Below, piece after piece: positions 53,178 through 60,588 of a DNA stretch of 64,000 bases. The first letter of the stretch is position 1. The number at the start of each line of letters is the position of its first letter. The stretch comes from a virus. The position numbers were made by a program, and so were the translations under genes. The notes below the pieces were generated by a model. It made no database searches. It had not been told where the DNA came from and saw only the letters and a program-made list of their open reading frames with translations. Location: positions 1-64,000 of the IMG/VR virus record IMGVR_UViG_3300023178_000009. The stretch is one strand, 5' to 3'.

Positions 53178-54108
53178 AATTGCAGCATCGCCTTCTAAGC
53201 CTGTTGCTTCATATAGAATAAGAACAAAATTAATATTTGAAGATCTACCGCAAATACATGATATAGATTGGTATCCACCAAACAAAGATATTGATAACGC
53301 AATTGTATTCATCGATAAAGACAAGCAACGAGATCTTTGGCCGACAGAGTGGCCAGATTCTACAATTGTAGTATGGGATATGTGTGATTGGTATTTTGAT
53401 CGATCACCAGATCTTGTAGATTTTCTTTTAAATCGTGTTGATTATGTAACCGTTGCTACAGAATATTTGAGTGAAAAATTATTAAAAACGTATGGAGTAC
53501 AATCTACTGTAATCAAAGATCGATATCAAATAGAACCTATTTCTTGTTCTTGGCCTGCTAATAATGATTGTATAGAAGTTTTATGGTATGGCAACTCTAA
53601 TAATATAGATGAAGATGTTTTTATAGAAAGAATATGGGAACCTTTTAAAGATTTTGAATTGCCTGTAAATTTTAAAATACTGACGAGTAGTGATTTTAAA
53701 TTAAAAGAATGCTATCATGATGAAAAAAATACATTAGAATTAATAACATGGCAACTTGAAAATTGGCAATCATATGTAAAAAACTCTGATTTTGTTTTTA
53801 TACCAAAACTAAGCGATGATGATTTTAATTTATCGAAAGGACATATTAGAGTGATTGACTCCATTATGGCACATTCATTTGTTATAGCAGATGAGATTCC
53901 GGCCTATCAAAATTATGCAAACTATGGTAGAATAATACCACACGCAAATTTTGTCGCCGAAACAAGAAGAGCCTTAAATTCGAAATCAGAATCTATACAG
54001 AGAATACAAAACGGTCAAGCTTATATTGTTGACAAATATGATCGAGCAACATTAATCAAAAAGTGGGAACAAACGTTATTAAGTTATGAAAATCGCCCTA
54101 ATCACTGA
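53167..54108 (+). CDS. Glycosyltransferase-like protein
   Basis: A 313-residue protein with a two-domain layout reminiscent of GT-B glycosyltransferases: an N-terminal Rossmann-like half (MKIRIAASPSKPVASYRIRT, IVVWDMCDWYFDRSPD) and a C-terminal half with EVLWYGNSNNIDEDVFIERI, then NSDFVFIPKLSDDDFNLSKG and RVIDSIMAHSFVIADEIPAY, like the donor-binding E-x7-E/G-x-P region. It interrupts the usual gp55-gp47 neighbourhood and is more AT-rich than both. Substrate could be modified DNA bases or virion/host sugars; unresolved. Confidence 0.55.
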   Translation: MKIRIAASPSKPVASYRIRTKLIFEDLPQIHDIDWYPPNKDIDNAIVFIDKDKQRDLWPTEWPDSTIVVWDMCDWYFDRSPDLVDFLLNRVDYVTVATEYLSEKLLKTYGVQSTVIKDRYQIEPISCSWPANNDCIEVLWYGNSNNIDEDVFIERIWEPFKDFELPVNFKILTSSDFKLKECYHDEKNTLELITWQLENWQSYVKNSDFVFIPKLSDDDFNLSKGHIRVIDSIMAHSFVIADEIPAYQNYANYGRIIPHANFVAETRRALNSKSESIQRIQNGQAYIVDKYDRATLIKKWEQTLLSYENRPNH

Positions 54109-55135
54109 TCAACATTTTGGAGTTAGAAATGATTCTATCCAATTTCATGAATACTATAAAAAGTTTTACGAAGAGTTCTTCTTTCCGACACTAGAAAAAC
54201 AAGGCGTTAAAACTATTATCGAGCTTGGCGATATTTTTGATCGCCGCAAGTTCGTTAACTATGATACTCTTTATCGTTGTCGTGATTATTTCTTCGATCC
54301 TATCATAAAGAATAATTTAGAATTACATTGCATCATTGGTAATCATGACGTTTATTTTAAAAATACCAATAGAGTCAATGCACCTACACTATTAATAGAT
54401 GAAGAAAATATTCACATATATGATGAGCCTACTATCTTTCACGCAGATGGTCTCAATATTTTATTCATGCCTTGGATCAACAATTCAAACTATGAAGAAG
54501 CAATGCACTATGTCGAAAATAGTGGGTGTAGTGTATGTATGGGCCATCTTGAACTGAAAGGCTTCGAGATGTATAAAGGTGCAGTGATTGATGCAGGTCT
54601 GCCTCATGGTACTTTTAAAAACTTTGATATGGTGATGTCAGGACACTTTCATCATAAGTCATCACGCGATAATGTGCACTATCTTGGTGCGCCATATGAG
54701 ATGACATGGTCCGATTATAACGACGATCGAGGTTTCCATATCTTTGACACCGATACAAAAGAGTTGACATATTTCAAAAATCCGTATACAATGTTTAATA
54801 AGATATACTACGATGACTTGGAAGGTGATAGCATTTTAGATAAATCATTTGATCATCTTACCGATACGTACGTTAAACTTGTTGTTAAGAATAAAGATAA
54901 TCCATATTTGTTTGACCTATTCGTCGACAAAGTTAACACATCAAATCCTGCACATCTGCAGGTTGTAGAAGATAACTTTCATCTCGATCTCGAAGGTGAT
55001 GATACGATTATAGATGAAGCAGAAGATACGATTACAATCATTAATAAGTATATCGATAATCTTCAATTGAATGATGCAAAACCTATGAATGATTTATTTT
55101 ATGATTTATATCATGAAGCTTTGAGTACTGAATGA
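54086..55135 (+). CDS. 47: Recombination endonuclease subunit gp47 (SbcD/Mre11-like)
   Basis: A 349-residue Mn-dependent nuclease that works with gp46 to resect DNA ends for recombination-dependent replication. The calcineurin-like phosphoesterase motifs are all present: DQHFG (residues 8-12), GDIFDRR, GNHD, GHLE and GHFHH. Length fits T4 gp47 (339). Its start lies 23 bases within the preceding gene. Four-base coupling (ATGA) to the Cys-cluster gene that separates it from gp46. Confidence 0.95.
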   Translation: MKIALITDQHFGVRNDSIQFHEYYKKFYEEFFFPTLEKQGVKTIIELGDIFDRRKFVNYDTLYRCRDYFFDPIIKNNLELHCIIGNHDVYFKNTNRVNAPTLLIDEENIHIYDEPTIFHADGLNILFMPWINNSNYEEAMHYVENSGCSVCMGHLELKGFEMYKGAVIDAGLPHGTFKNFDMVMSGHFHHKSSRDNVHYLGAPYEMTWSDYNDDRGFHIFDTDTKELTYFKNPYTMFNKIYYDDLEGDSILDKSFDHLTDTYVKLVVKNKDNPYLFDLFVDKVNTSNPAHLQVVEDNFHLDLEGDDTIIDEAEDTITIINKYIDNLQLNDAKPMNDLFYDLYHEALSTE

Positions 55136-55560
55136 CAATTATAGCAACAGACAGATCATGCGGCGGTTGTGTTGGATGCTGTGATGGAACACTATCCTTT
55201 GATGAATTAACACAATCAGGTCAAAGACTAGTAGTGGGTGATGACCGAAGCTGCTTTTATATGGCAAAAGACGAGGGTTGTGCTGGCTATGAAGATAGAC
55301 CACAAAACTGTAAAGATTTTTTATGTGAATGGATGACAGACTGGGGATTGCCAGAATTTGTAAAACCGTCGCGATCCGGTTTTATTGTTATTAATAAGCT
55401 AGGCGATCCTAATCAAGAATGCTATGTACTTATACAAACATCTTCGTATAATATAGACCAAACAGCCCTGATATGGGTTCTTGGGTGGGCAAACGAAACA
55501 AAAAAAGATTTGATGATATCTACTAGAGCGACAGGTAGAATATTCTTCAAAAATACTTGA
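55132..55560 (+). CDS. CxxCxxCC zinc/iron-cluster domain protein
   Basis: A 142-residue protein with SCGGCVGCCDG at residues 9-19 and later GCAGYEDRPQNCKDFLCEW. The pattern C-x2-C-x2-CC ... GC-x2-Y-x-RP-x2-C-x3-C is that of the YkgJ/UPF0153 CxxCxxCC family, thought to bind zinc or an Fe-S cluster, sometimes acting on Fe(II)/2OG chemistry neighbours. It sits between gp47 and gp46, and overlaps gp47. Biochemical role unknown. Confidence 0.75.
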   Translation: MTIIATDRSCGGCVGCCDGTLSFDELTQSGQRLVVGDDRSCFYMAKDEGCAGYEDRPQNCKDFLCEWMTDWGLPEFVKPSRSGFIVINKLGDPNQECYVLIQTSSYNIDQTALIWVLGWANETKKDLMISTRATGRIFFKNT

Positions 55561-55566
55561 GGTAGT

Positions 55567-57267
55567 ATGTTATATTTTAAGAAAGTCCGCTGGCAGAATT
55601 TTCTTTCTACTGGCAATCAATTTACTGAGATTCTTCTCAATAAATCACAATCAACTTTAATAGTCGGTGAGAATGGTGCTGGAAAATCAACGATGTTGGA
55701 TGCAATCTCATTTGCATTATATGGTAAACCGTATCGTAATATCAATAAGCCTCAGTTAGTCAATAGTATTACTAATAAAGGTGCACTCGTAGAGATTGAA
55801 TTTTCAGTCAAAGGTAAAGATTATTTAGTTCGTCGTGGTATCAAACCAGCCAGATTTGAGATTATATGTGATGGTGTTCTCCTCGATCAAAATGCAAGTG
55901 TAAGAGAATATCAAGAATATCTCGAGAAAAATATTCTTAAACTCAATCATAAATCTTTTACACAGATTGTAGTTATTGGTTCTGCTAACTTTGTCCCATT
56001 CATGCAGATGAAAGTATGGGAACGTCGATCCATCATCGAAGATTTACTTGATATTGAAATCTTTACGAAGATGTATAATGTACTCAAAGAAAGAATCTCG
56101 GCCAATAAAGACGAAGTCATCTCAGCCAAATATAAGATCGATCTACTCGATGAAAAGATTACATTAACACGAAAACATCTCAATGAAATTGCATCGATGA
56201 AAAAGTCAGATCGCGATGCCAAACTTAAACAGATTGCAGAACTCGAGAAAAAATTAATTATATCCCGCGGTCAACATGAATTGTTTACTAGTCAAATTAA
56301 AGAAATGCAAGACAGTATTTCTGACTCAAAGAAGACTCACGATAAAAAACAAAAACTAGCTCATCTTAAATTTCAATTAGAACATAAAGTAAAATCTATA
56401 CAAGATGAAATTACTTTCTTTGAAAACCATGACGATTGTCCAACATGTACACAAACAATCGGCGATCTTATTAAGCAGCGCGCTATAGATGATAAGACCA
56501 CAAAACAAAAAGAAATTGAACAAGCTGTGACTGATATGTCTTCTCACTTTAACGAAGTCGAAGAACGATTGGCATATGTTGATAAAGTACAGCACGCGAT
56601 CTCAGCTGCCAATCAAGAGTTAATGAATATTAATAGTGAGATCATGACAACCACTAACTCTATTGAGGCAGTCAAATCGAGTATAGGTGATAAGATAATC
56701 GAAGAACCAAAAGATGATCTCGATTCTCTCAATAAGGATTTAAATGATGCAAAAACAAAACACGAATCGTTACTATATCAGAAAGAACTTTTCGATCGCG
56801 CTACATCTTTATTGAAAGATGGTGGTATCAAAGCCAAGATCATTCGACAATATGTGCCAATCATTAACAAATTGATGAACAAATATTTGGCAGCAATGGA
56901 GTTCTTTGTACAATTCGAGTTAGATGATCAATTTAATGAGAAGATCAAGTCCAGATTTCGTGATGAGTTTACGTACGATTCTTTTAGTGAAGGAGAGAAG
57001 ATGCGTATTGACTTATCACTCCTTTTTACATGGAGAGCAGTGGCTAAGCTACGCAATTCTACGACCACCAATTTATTGATTATGGACGAGGTGTTTGATA
57101 GCTCGCTTGATACTACAGGTACCGATGAGTTTATGAAACTCATTACTCAATTAACACAAGACACCAATGTCTTTGTTATCAGTCATAAGGGTGATCAACT
57201 CTTTGACAAATTCCATAGTAATATTCGCTTTGAGAAAGTGAAGAATTTTTCACAAATAGCAGCATAG
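55567..57267 (+). CDS. 46: Recombination endonuclease subunit gp46 (SbcC/Rad50-like)
   Basis: A 566-residue SMC-like ATPase that partners gp47. Walker A is GENGAGKST at residues 34-42, the zinc hook CPTC at 291-294 in the middle of the coiled coil, signature FSEGEK at 473-478 and Walker B LLIMDE at 503-508, followed by the D-loop SSLD. The coiled coil is short, as in T4 gp46 (560). RBS GAGGTAG lies before ATG. Closes the recombination block. Confidence 0.95.
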   Translation: MLYFKKVRWQNFLSTGNQFTEILLNKSQSTLIVGENGAGKSTMLDAISFALYGKPYRNINKPQLVNSITNKGALVEIEFSVKGKDYLVRRGIKPARFEIICDGVLLDQNASVREYQEYLEKNILKLNHKSFTQIVVIGSANFVPFMQMKVWERRSIIEDLLDIEIFTKMYNVLKERISANKDEVISAKYKIDLLDEKITLTRKHLNEIASMKKSDRDAKLKQIAELEKKLIISRGQHELFTSQIKEMQDSISDSKKTHDKKQKLAHLKFQLEHKVKSIQDEITFFENHDDCPTCTQTIGDLIKQRAIDDKTTKQKEIEQAVTDMSSHFNEVEERLAYVDKVQHAISAANQELMNINSEIMTTTNSIEAVKSSIGDKIIEEPKDDLDSLNKDLNDAKTKHESLLYQKELFDRATSLLKDGGIKAKIIRQYVPIINKLMNKYLAAMEFFVQFELDDQFNEKIKSRFRDEFTYDSFSEGEKMRIDLSLLFTWRAVAKLRNSTTTNLLIMDEVFDSSLDTTGTDEFMKLITQLTQDTNVFVISHKGDQLFDKFHSNIRFEKVKNFSQIAA

Positions 57268-57277
57268 GTATAATATA

Positions 57278-57469
57278 ATGTTTAAGATCTATACAAAAAC
57301 ACACAGCCACGACAACTGGAATGTAGTCATCGATGTTAAAAAAAGTAAAACACAAATTGTCGAACGTATATTTGCAAATCAAGAAGAAGTTGATGGTTTT
57401 ATCAGAGTAGCTCTTAAAGGTAAACCAGAAGAACATATTAAAGTGGAGTCGTTTGATGGCGAAGAATGA
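57278..57469 (+). CDS. Small hypothetical protein
   Basis: A 63-residue charged protein (MFKIYTKTHSHDNWNVVIDV, RIFANQEEVDGFIRVALKG) with a simple beta-beta-alpha-beta look. The RBS is AGG ahead of a TATAAT run, and its end overlaps the next gene by 14 bases. Small genes after gp46 are common in T4-like phages. No function assigned. Confidence 0.6.
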   Translation: MFKIYTKTHSHDNWNVVIDVKKSKTQIVERIFANQEEVDGFIRVALKGKPEEHIKVESFDGEE

Positions 57470-57698
57470 TAAGTGGAACGGTGAAGCAGATCCAATCGGA
57501 GATGTAGTATTCGAAAGAATTATGCAACTATATAATGGTGAAAGAGTTGAAAAACCTTTACATTATCCCTCGATTGATGTAGAATGGTTAATTAAGGATA
57601 TGAGAAGTATATGTGAACAGTGTTGGTTTCTAGACATTTCACTAAAACAGCTCATGGATATGGTATATGATGAAATCGCAGGTATAAAAGATGAGTAA
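57456..57698 (+). CDS. Small hypothetical protein
   Basis: An 80-residue protein (AKNDKWNGEADPIGDVVFER, DMRSICEQCWFLDISLKQLM), helical and acidic. ATG 57456 is chosen: GGAG lies nine bases upstream, and the TTG immediately before it is unlikely. It overlaps the MazG-like gene by eight bases, so the two are probably translated together. Not recognised. Confidence 0.6.
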   Translation: MAKNDKWNGEADPIGDVVFERIMQLYNGERVEKPLHYPSIDVEWLIKDMRSICEQCWFLDISLKQLMDMVYDEIAGIKDE

Positions 57699-58104
57699 AG
57701 ATTGGGCAAGTGATATCGCATCCATGCATGATAAGTATGGTGTCCGCGAGTGGGTAAAGAATAATCCTGAGAAGTTGAAAGAGTTTCTCGCATTTCGTTT
57801 GAAGTTTGTACAAGAAGAATTCCAAGAAACATTGGAAGCTGCAGTCAATAATGATCCAGAAGAGCTGGTAGATGGTCTGATCGATCTTTGTGTTGTTGCA
57901 ATAGGTACCCTTGATGCATTTGGTATCGATGCTCACAAAGCTTGGGATGTGGTCTATGCAGCTAATATGGCCAAAGAGATTGGTGTTAAAGAATCTCGGC
58001 CGAATCCACTTGGTCTACCAGATCTAGTCAAGCCAGAAGGATGGCAAACACCATCACATGCCGGCAATCATGGTATCTGGGAAGAGATGGCCAAGTCTGA
58101 ATAA
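57691..58104 (+). CDS. MazG-like nucleotide pyrophosphohydrolase
   Basis: A 137-residue all-alpha NTP pyrophosphohydrolase. The metal-binding pattern is visible as EEFQE (E42, E43, E46), then EELVDGLIDL (E58, D61, D65). MazG-like enzymes hydrolyse nucleoside triphosphates to monophosphates; T4-like phages use such proteins with DNA-modification enzymes to drain unmodified nucleotides or to adjust ppGpp. It begins the nucleotide-modification region, and is separated from the next gene by a promoter-like sequence. Confidence 0.8.
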   Translation: MSKDWASDIASMHDKYGVREWVKNNPEKLKEFLAFRLKFVQEEFQETLEAAVNNDPEELVDGLIDLCVVAIGTLDAFGIDAHKAWDVVYAANMAKEIGVKESRPNPLGLPDLVKPEGWQTPSHAGNHGIWEEMAKSE

Positions 58105-58108
58105 AGCA

Positions 58109-58137
58109 TGTACATGTGTCTCGTTTTATAGTAGAAT
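58109..58137 (+). promoter_or_regulatory. Possible sigma70-like promoter
   Basis: TGTACA (58109-58114), 17-base spacer and TAGAAT (58132-58137), 28 bases before ATG 58165. The -10 is identical to that of the uvsY promoter; the -35 matches TTGACA at four of six positions. Confidence 0.45.
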
Positions 58138-58164
58138 ATAATCTTCACACACAGGAAATATATT

Positions 58165-58812
58165 ATGAATTATCAAATTGCTTATCAGGAACTCGGCGCC
58201 ACTAAATTTTTACGTACTCATGGTCGCGATGTAGTAGAAATCCTAGGACATAATGTTACTGTAAATAAAATCAATCGGTTTTTAGGTTCTCGTGGTAGTA
58301 ATGTCTCGGATTTCTTTTGGCGAAATCGAAATCGATTGCACATCTATGGCATGTCTGTCGTCCAAGTAAATGAGAAATGCCGAATTAAAATTAATGCTAT
58401 TGGCCCCCGCGGCAACGTATTAAATTTTGTTGAAAATACTAATAAGCAACCTAATAAATTGGAGCCAGAAATGAAAGAATCTCTTAAGGTTCTGCAAGAA
58501 TGTGCTGAAGTACAAGTTAAAAAGTCAAACGACTATCAAAATGAATTCTCCCGCATTCGTCAAGCAGATTACTATCCTCGTGGTATCGCAACCATTACAG
58601 ATCTAATCTATGCTAAAGTTCTTCGTATGCAATCAGTCATTGAAGCTAGTGAACGAGATCCTAACTATGAACCGAACTTCGAATCAATCGAAGATTCAGC
58701 TAAAGATCTAATCAACTATGCATCTTTTGTTGTTGCATATATGCGTGGTAAGATGGATGGACAAGAATCTAACCGTGACTTTCTTAATAGGATCGTAAAT
58801 GATTCAGAATAA
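58165..58812 (+). CDS. DUF1599-like nucleotide-modification-associated protein
   Basis: A 215-residue protein. Residues 1-85 are a basic domain (KINRFLGSRGSNVSDFFWRN). Residues about 105-210 (ECAEVQVKKSNDYQNEFSRI, then ITDLIYAKVLRMQSVIEA and EDSAKDLINYASFVVAYMRG) follow the DUF1599 pattern: a K-N-DY motif, an I-x2-K-x2-R helix and D-x2-NYA. DUF1599 is also called nucleotide modification associated domain 1. Preceded by an AGGAAA RBS and a promoter-like sequence. It overlaps the hydroxymethylase gene by 14 bases. Confidence 0.65.
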   Translation: MNYQIAYQELGATKFLRTHGRDVVEILGHNVTVNKINRFLGSRGSNVSDFFWRNRNRLHIYGMSVVQVNEKCRIKINAIGPRGNVLNFVENTNKQPNKLEPEMKESLKVLQECAEVQVKKSNDYQNEFSRIRQADYYPRGIATITDLIYAKVLRMQSVIEASERDPNYEPNFESIEDSAKDLINYASFVVAYMRGKMDGQESNRDFLNRIVNDSE

Positions 58813-59476
58813 AGTAGAAGACATTCGTTGTTACTTTAAACAAGCTCTTCACGAGAAACGTTTCACCACAGATAAGACTGGTCAAAAGACTATAGAACTT
58901 ATTGGTGCTTCATTTCTCGCTGACGAGCCATCTATCTTTGGTAAACCGAATCAAAAATATATCAAGGCCGAAATCCAGTGGTATATGTCTCAGTCTACCA
59001 ATATTAATGACATATATAGTAGAGATCGTAAACCACCAGAAGCATGGCAATATAGTGCTGATGCAAATGGTGAAATCAATTCTAATTACGGCTATCTCAT
59101 TTATAACGAACGCTTTGGTAATCAATATAAGCAAGTTCGTGATGAGATGATGAAGAATCCATACGGTCGCCGTGGTACTATGATCTACAATCGACCATCA
59201 ATATGGCACGAGTACAACGAGGGTGGCAAGTCAGACTTTATTTGTACCAATGCTGTAAGCTACTATCTTCGAGATCATAAGCTACATGCAGTGGTTCAGA
59301 TGCGCTCTAATGATGTAGTCTTTGGTTATAAGAATGACTATGCATGGCAACGATTTGTACTTGAAAATCTTGCATATGATATTAGCCTACCACAACACGA
59401 TGTTGGTGTTGGTACAATCACGTGGCAAGTACAAAATCTTCACGTATATGAACGACACTTTGATTTGGTAGAATGA
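58799..59476 (+). CDS. 42: dCMP hydroxymethylase (gp42-like)
   Basis: A 225-residue enzyme of the thymidylate synthase fold that converts dCMP to 5-hydroxymethyl-dCMP with methylene-tetrahydrofolate. It matches T4 gp42 as I remember it along most of its length: DKTGQKTIELIGASF, ADEPSIFG, GEINSNYG, SDFICTN, MRSNDVVFG, NDYAWQ, LHVYERHFDLV. Catalytic Cys149 corresponds to T4 Cys148, and D180 (in KNDYAW) to T4 Asp179, the residue that favours cytosine over uracil. It overlaps the previous gene by 14 bases and the next by four. Confidence 0.92.
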   Translation: MIQNKVEDIRCYFKQALHEKRFTTDKTGQKTIELIGASFLADEPSIFGKPNQKYIKAEIQWYMSQSTNINDIYSRDRKPPEAWQYSADANGEINSNYGYLIYNERFGNQYKQVRDEMMKNPYGRRGTMIYNRPSIWHEYNEGGKSDFICTNAVSYYLRDHKLHAVVQMRSNDVVFGYKNDYAWQRFVLENLAYDISLPQHDVGVGTITWQVQNLHVYERHFDLVE

Positions 59477-59889
59477 GAGTAGGATTTACTGCTTCAGCAT
59501 TTGATCTATTACACGCCGGACATGTCTCAATGCTAAGAGAGGCAAAGACACAGTGTGACTATTTGATTTGTGGTTTACAAGTAGATCCTGGTCTCGATCG
59601 ATTAGAGAAAAACAAACCAATACAAACTTTACCGGAAAGATATATACAATTGTCAGCTGTAAAATATGTTGATGAGATTATACCTTATGAAACAGAAATT
59701 GATTTGAAGGATATCTTAGAAACATTAAAAATCGATGTACGTATTCTTGGTGACGAGTATCGTAATCTAGATTTTACTGGCAAAGAGATATGCCAACAAC
59801 GTGGCATTGAATTATATTTCAATCAACGAGATCATAGGTTTTCAACAAGTGATCTAAGAAAAAGAGTAACGTTATGTACGGAGTCTTAA
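59473..59889 (+). CDS. Glycerol-3-phosphate cytidylyltransferase-like (TagD)
   Basis: A 138-residue nucleotidyltransferase. H14-A-G-H17 in FDLLHAGHVSML is the HxGH CTP-binding motif, and RFSTSDLRKRV near the end stands for the R-x-STS-x2-R signature. TagD-type enzymes join CTP to a phosphorylated polyol. Phage copies are known from marine myoviruses; use in cell-surface glycan or in a modified-base pathway is open. Overlaps the hydroxymethylase and the i-spanin genes. Confidence 0.82.
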   Translation: MRVGFTASAFDLLHAGHVSMLREAKTQCDYLICGLQVDPGLDRLEKNKPIQTLPERYIQLSAVKYVDEIIPYETEIDLKDILETLKIDVRILGDEYRNLDFTGKEICQQRGIELYFNQRDHRFSTSDLRKRVTLCTES

Positions 59890-60350
59890 TTGGTATTATA
59901 CTTGCACTTGGTGGTGCAGGTTATTGGTACTATGATACAACACAGGCCGAACTTATATATTTAAAAACACATAATGCTGCACTCGAGTCTGCAATTGAAA
60001 CTCAAAAGGAAACATTGAATCAAATGCAAGAAGCAGCTGAACTTCAAAGTAAATCTATCAATGAGTTAACGGTTGCCAATCAACAAGCAGAACAAGAGAT
60101 GAATCGCTATCTCAGTATCTTTGCTCGTCATGATCTAACGAGGCTCGCGGCTGCTAAGCCAGGACTAATTGAAACAAGAGTAAACAGAGGAACGAAAGAT
60201 GTATTCGACAGCATTGAAAATGCTTCTCGTGCTATCGATCTCCTTGACGACGGGGTGCAGCTTTCTGCGAACTCCGGAGCCGGAGGTAGTGATACAAACG
60301 AAAGTAGTACGAGTGCCGATAACACAACCGATTCTACCTCGGGAAATTGA
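59874..60350 (+). CDS. Rz-like i-spanin (inner-membrane lysis protein)
   Basis: A 158-residue type II membrane protein: residues 3-19 (GVLIGIILALGGAGYWYY) are the transmembrane helix, followed by a coiled coil (AALESAIETQKETLNQMQEA ... AEQEMNRYLSIFARHD) and a flexible Gly/Ser/Thr tail. This is the layout of lambda Rz, which spans the periplasm and fuses the two membranes at lysis together with Rz1. The overlapping lipoprotein gene supports the call. It starts 16 bases inside the cytidylyltransferase gene. Confidence 0.8.
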   Translation: MYGVLIGIILALGGAGYWYYDTTQAELIYLKTHNAALESAIETQKETLNQMQEAAELQSKSINELTVANQQAEQEMNRYLSIFARHDLTRLAAAKPGLIETRVNRGTKDVFDSIENASRAIDLLDDGVQLSANSGAGGSDTNESSTSADNTTDSTSGN

Positions 60351-60588
60351 ACTTCGTGATCCTCAGTTCTATGTCGTATCGGCAAAGAATTTAGACGAGT
60401 TTATTGCGCGAGTAGAAAAAGAGTCAGGACAAGTTGTATTCATCGCGATGAGCGTTGCAGATTACGAATTGATGTCCTATAATATGCAAGAAATCAAACG
60501 ATATGTACAGCAGATGCAAGATGTGGTAGTATATTATCGTAGGGTAGTTGAAGACAACAATTCGAAAGTAGATGATAACAACAACTAG
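60199..60588 (+). CDS. Rz1-like o-spanin lipoprotein
   Basis: A 129-residue lipoprotein starting 152 bases inside the i-spanin gene in another frame. The signal MYSTALKMLLVLSISLTTGC carries a lipobox ending at C20, the lipidation site. A Pro-rich segment follows (RTPEPEVV, RVPITQPILPREIEL), as in Rz1, then a longer helical C-terminus (EIKRYVQQMQDVVVYYRRVV) that may pair with the i-spanin. Longer than lambda Rz1 (60 residues), as in T4 PseT.2/3-like or marine systems. Implies a host with an outer membrane. Confidence 0.82.
   Translation: MYSTALKMLLVLSISLTTGCSFLRTPEPEVVIQTKVVRVPITQPILPREIELRDPQFYVVSAKNLDEFIARVEKESGQVVFIAMSVADYELMSYNMQEIKRYVQQMQDVVVYYRRVVEDNNSKVDDNNN

Noticed and set aside
57246-57274. 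TTTTTC/TATAAT as a promoter for the gene at 57278
   Set aside because: RNA would start at or after the ATG, and the AGG of the same stretch serves as the RBS; the -35 match is poor.
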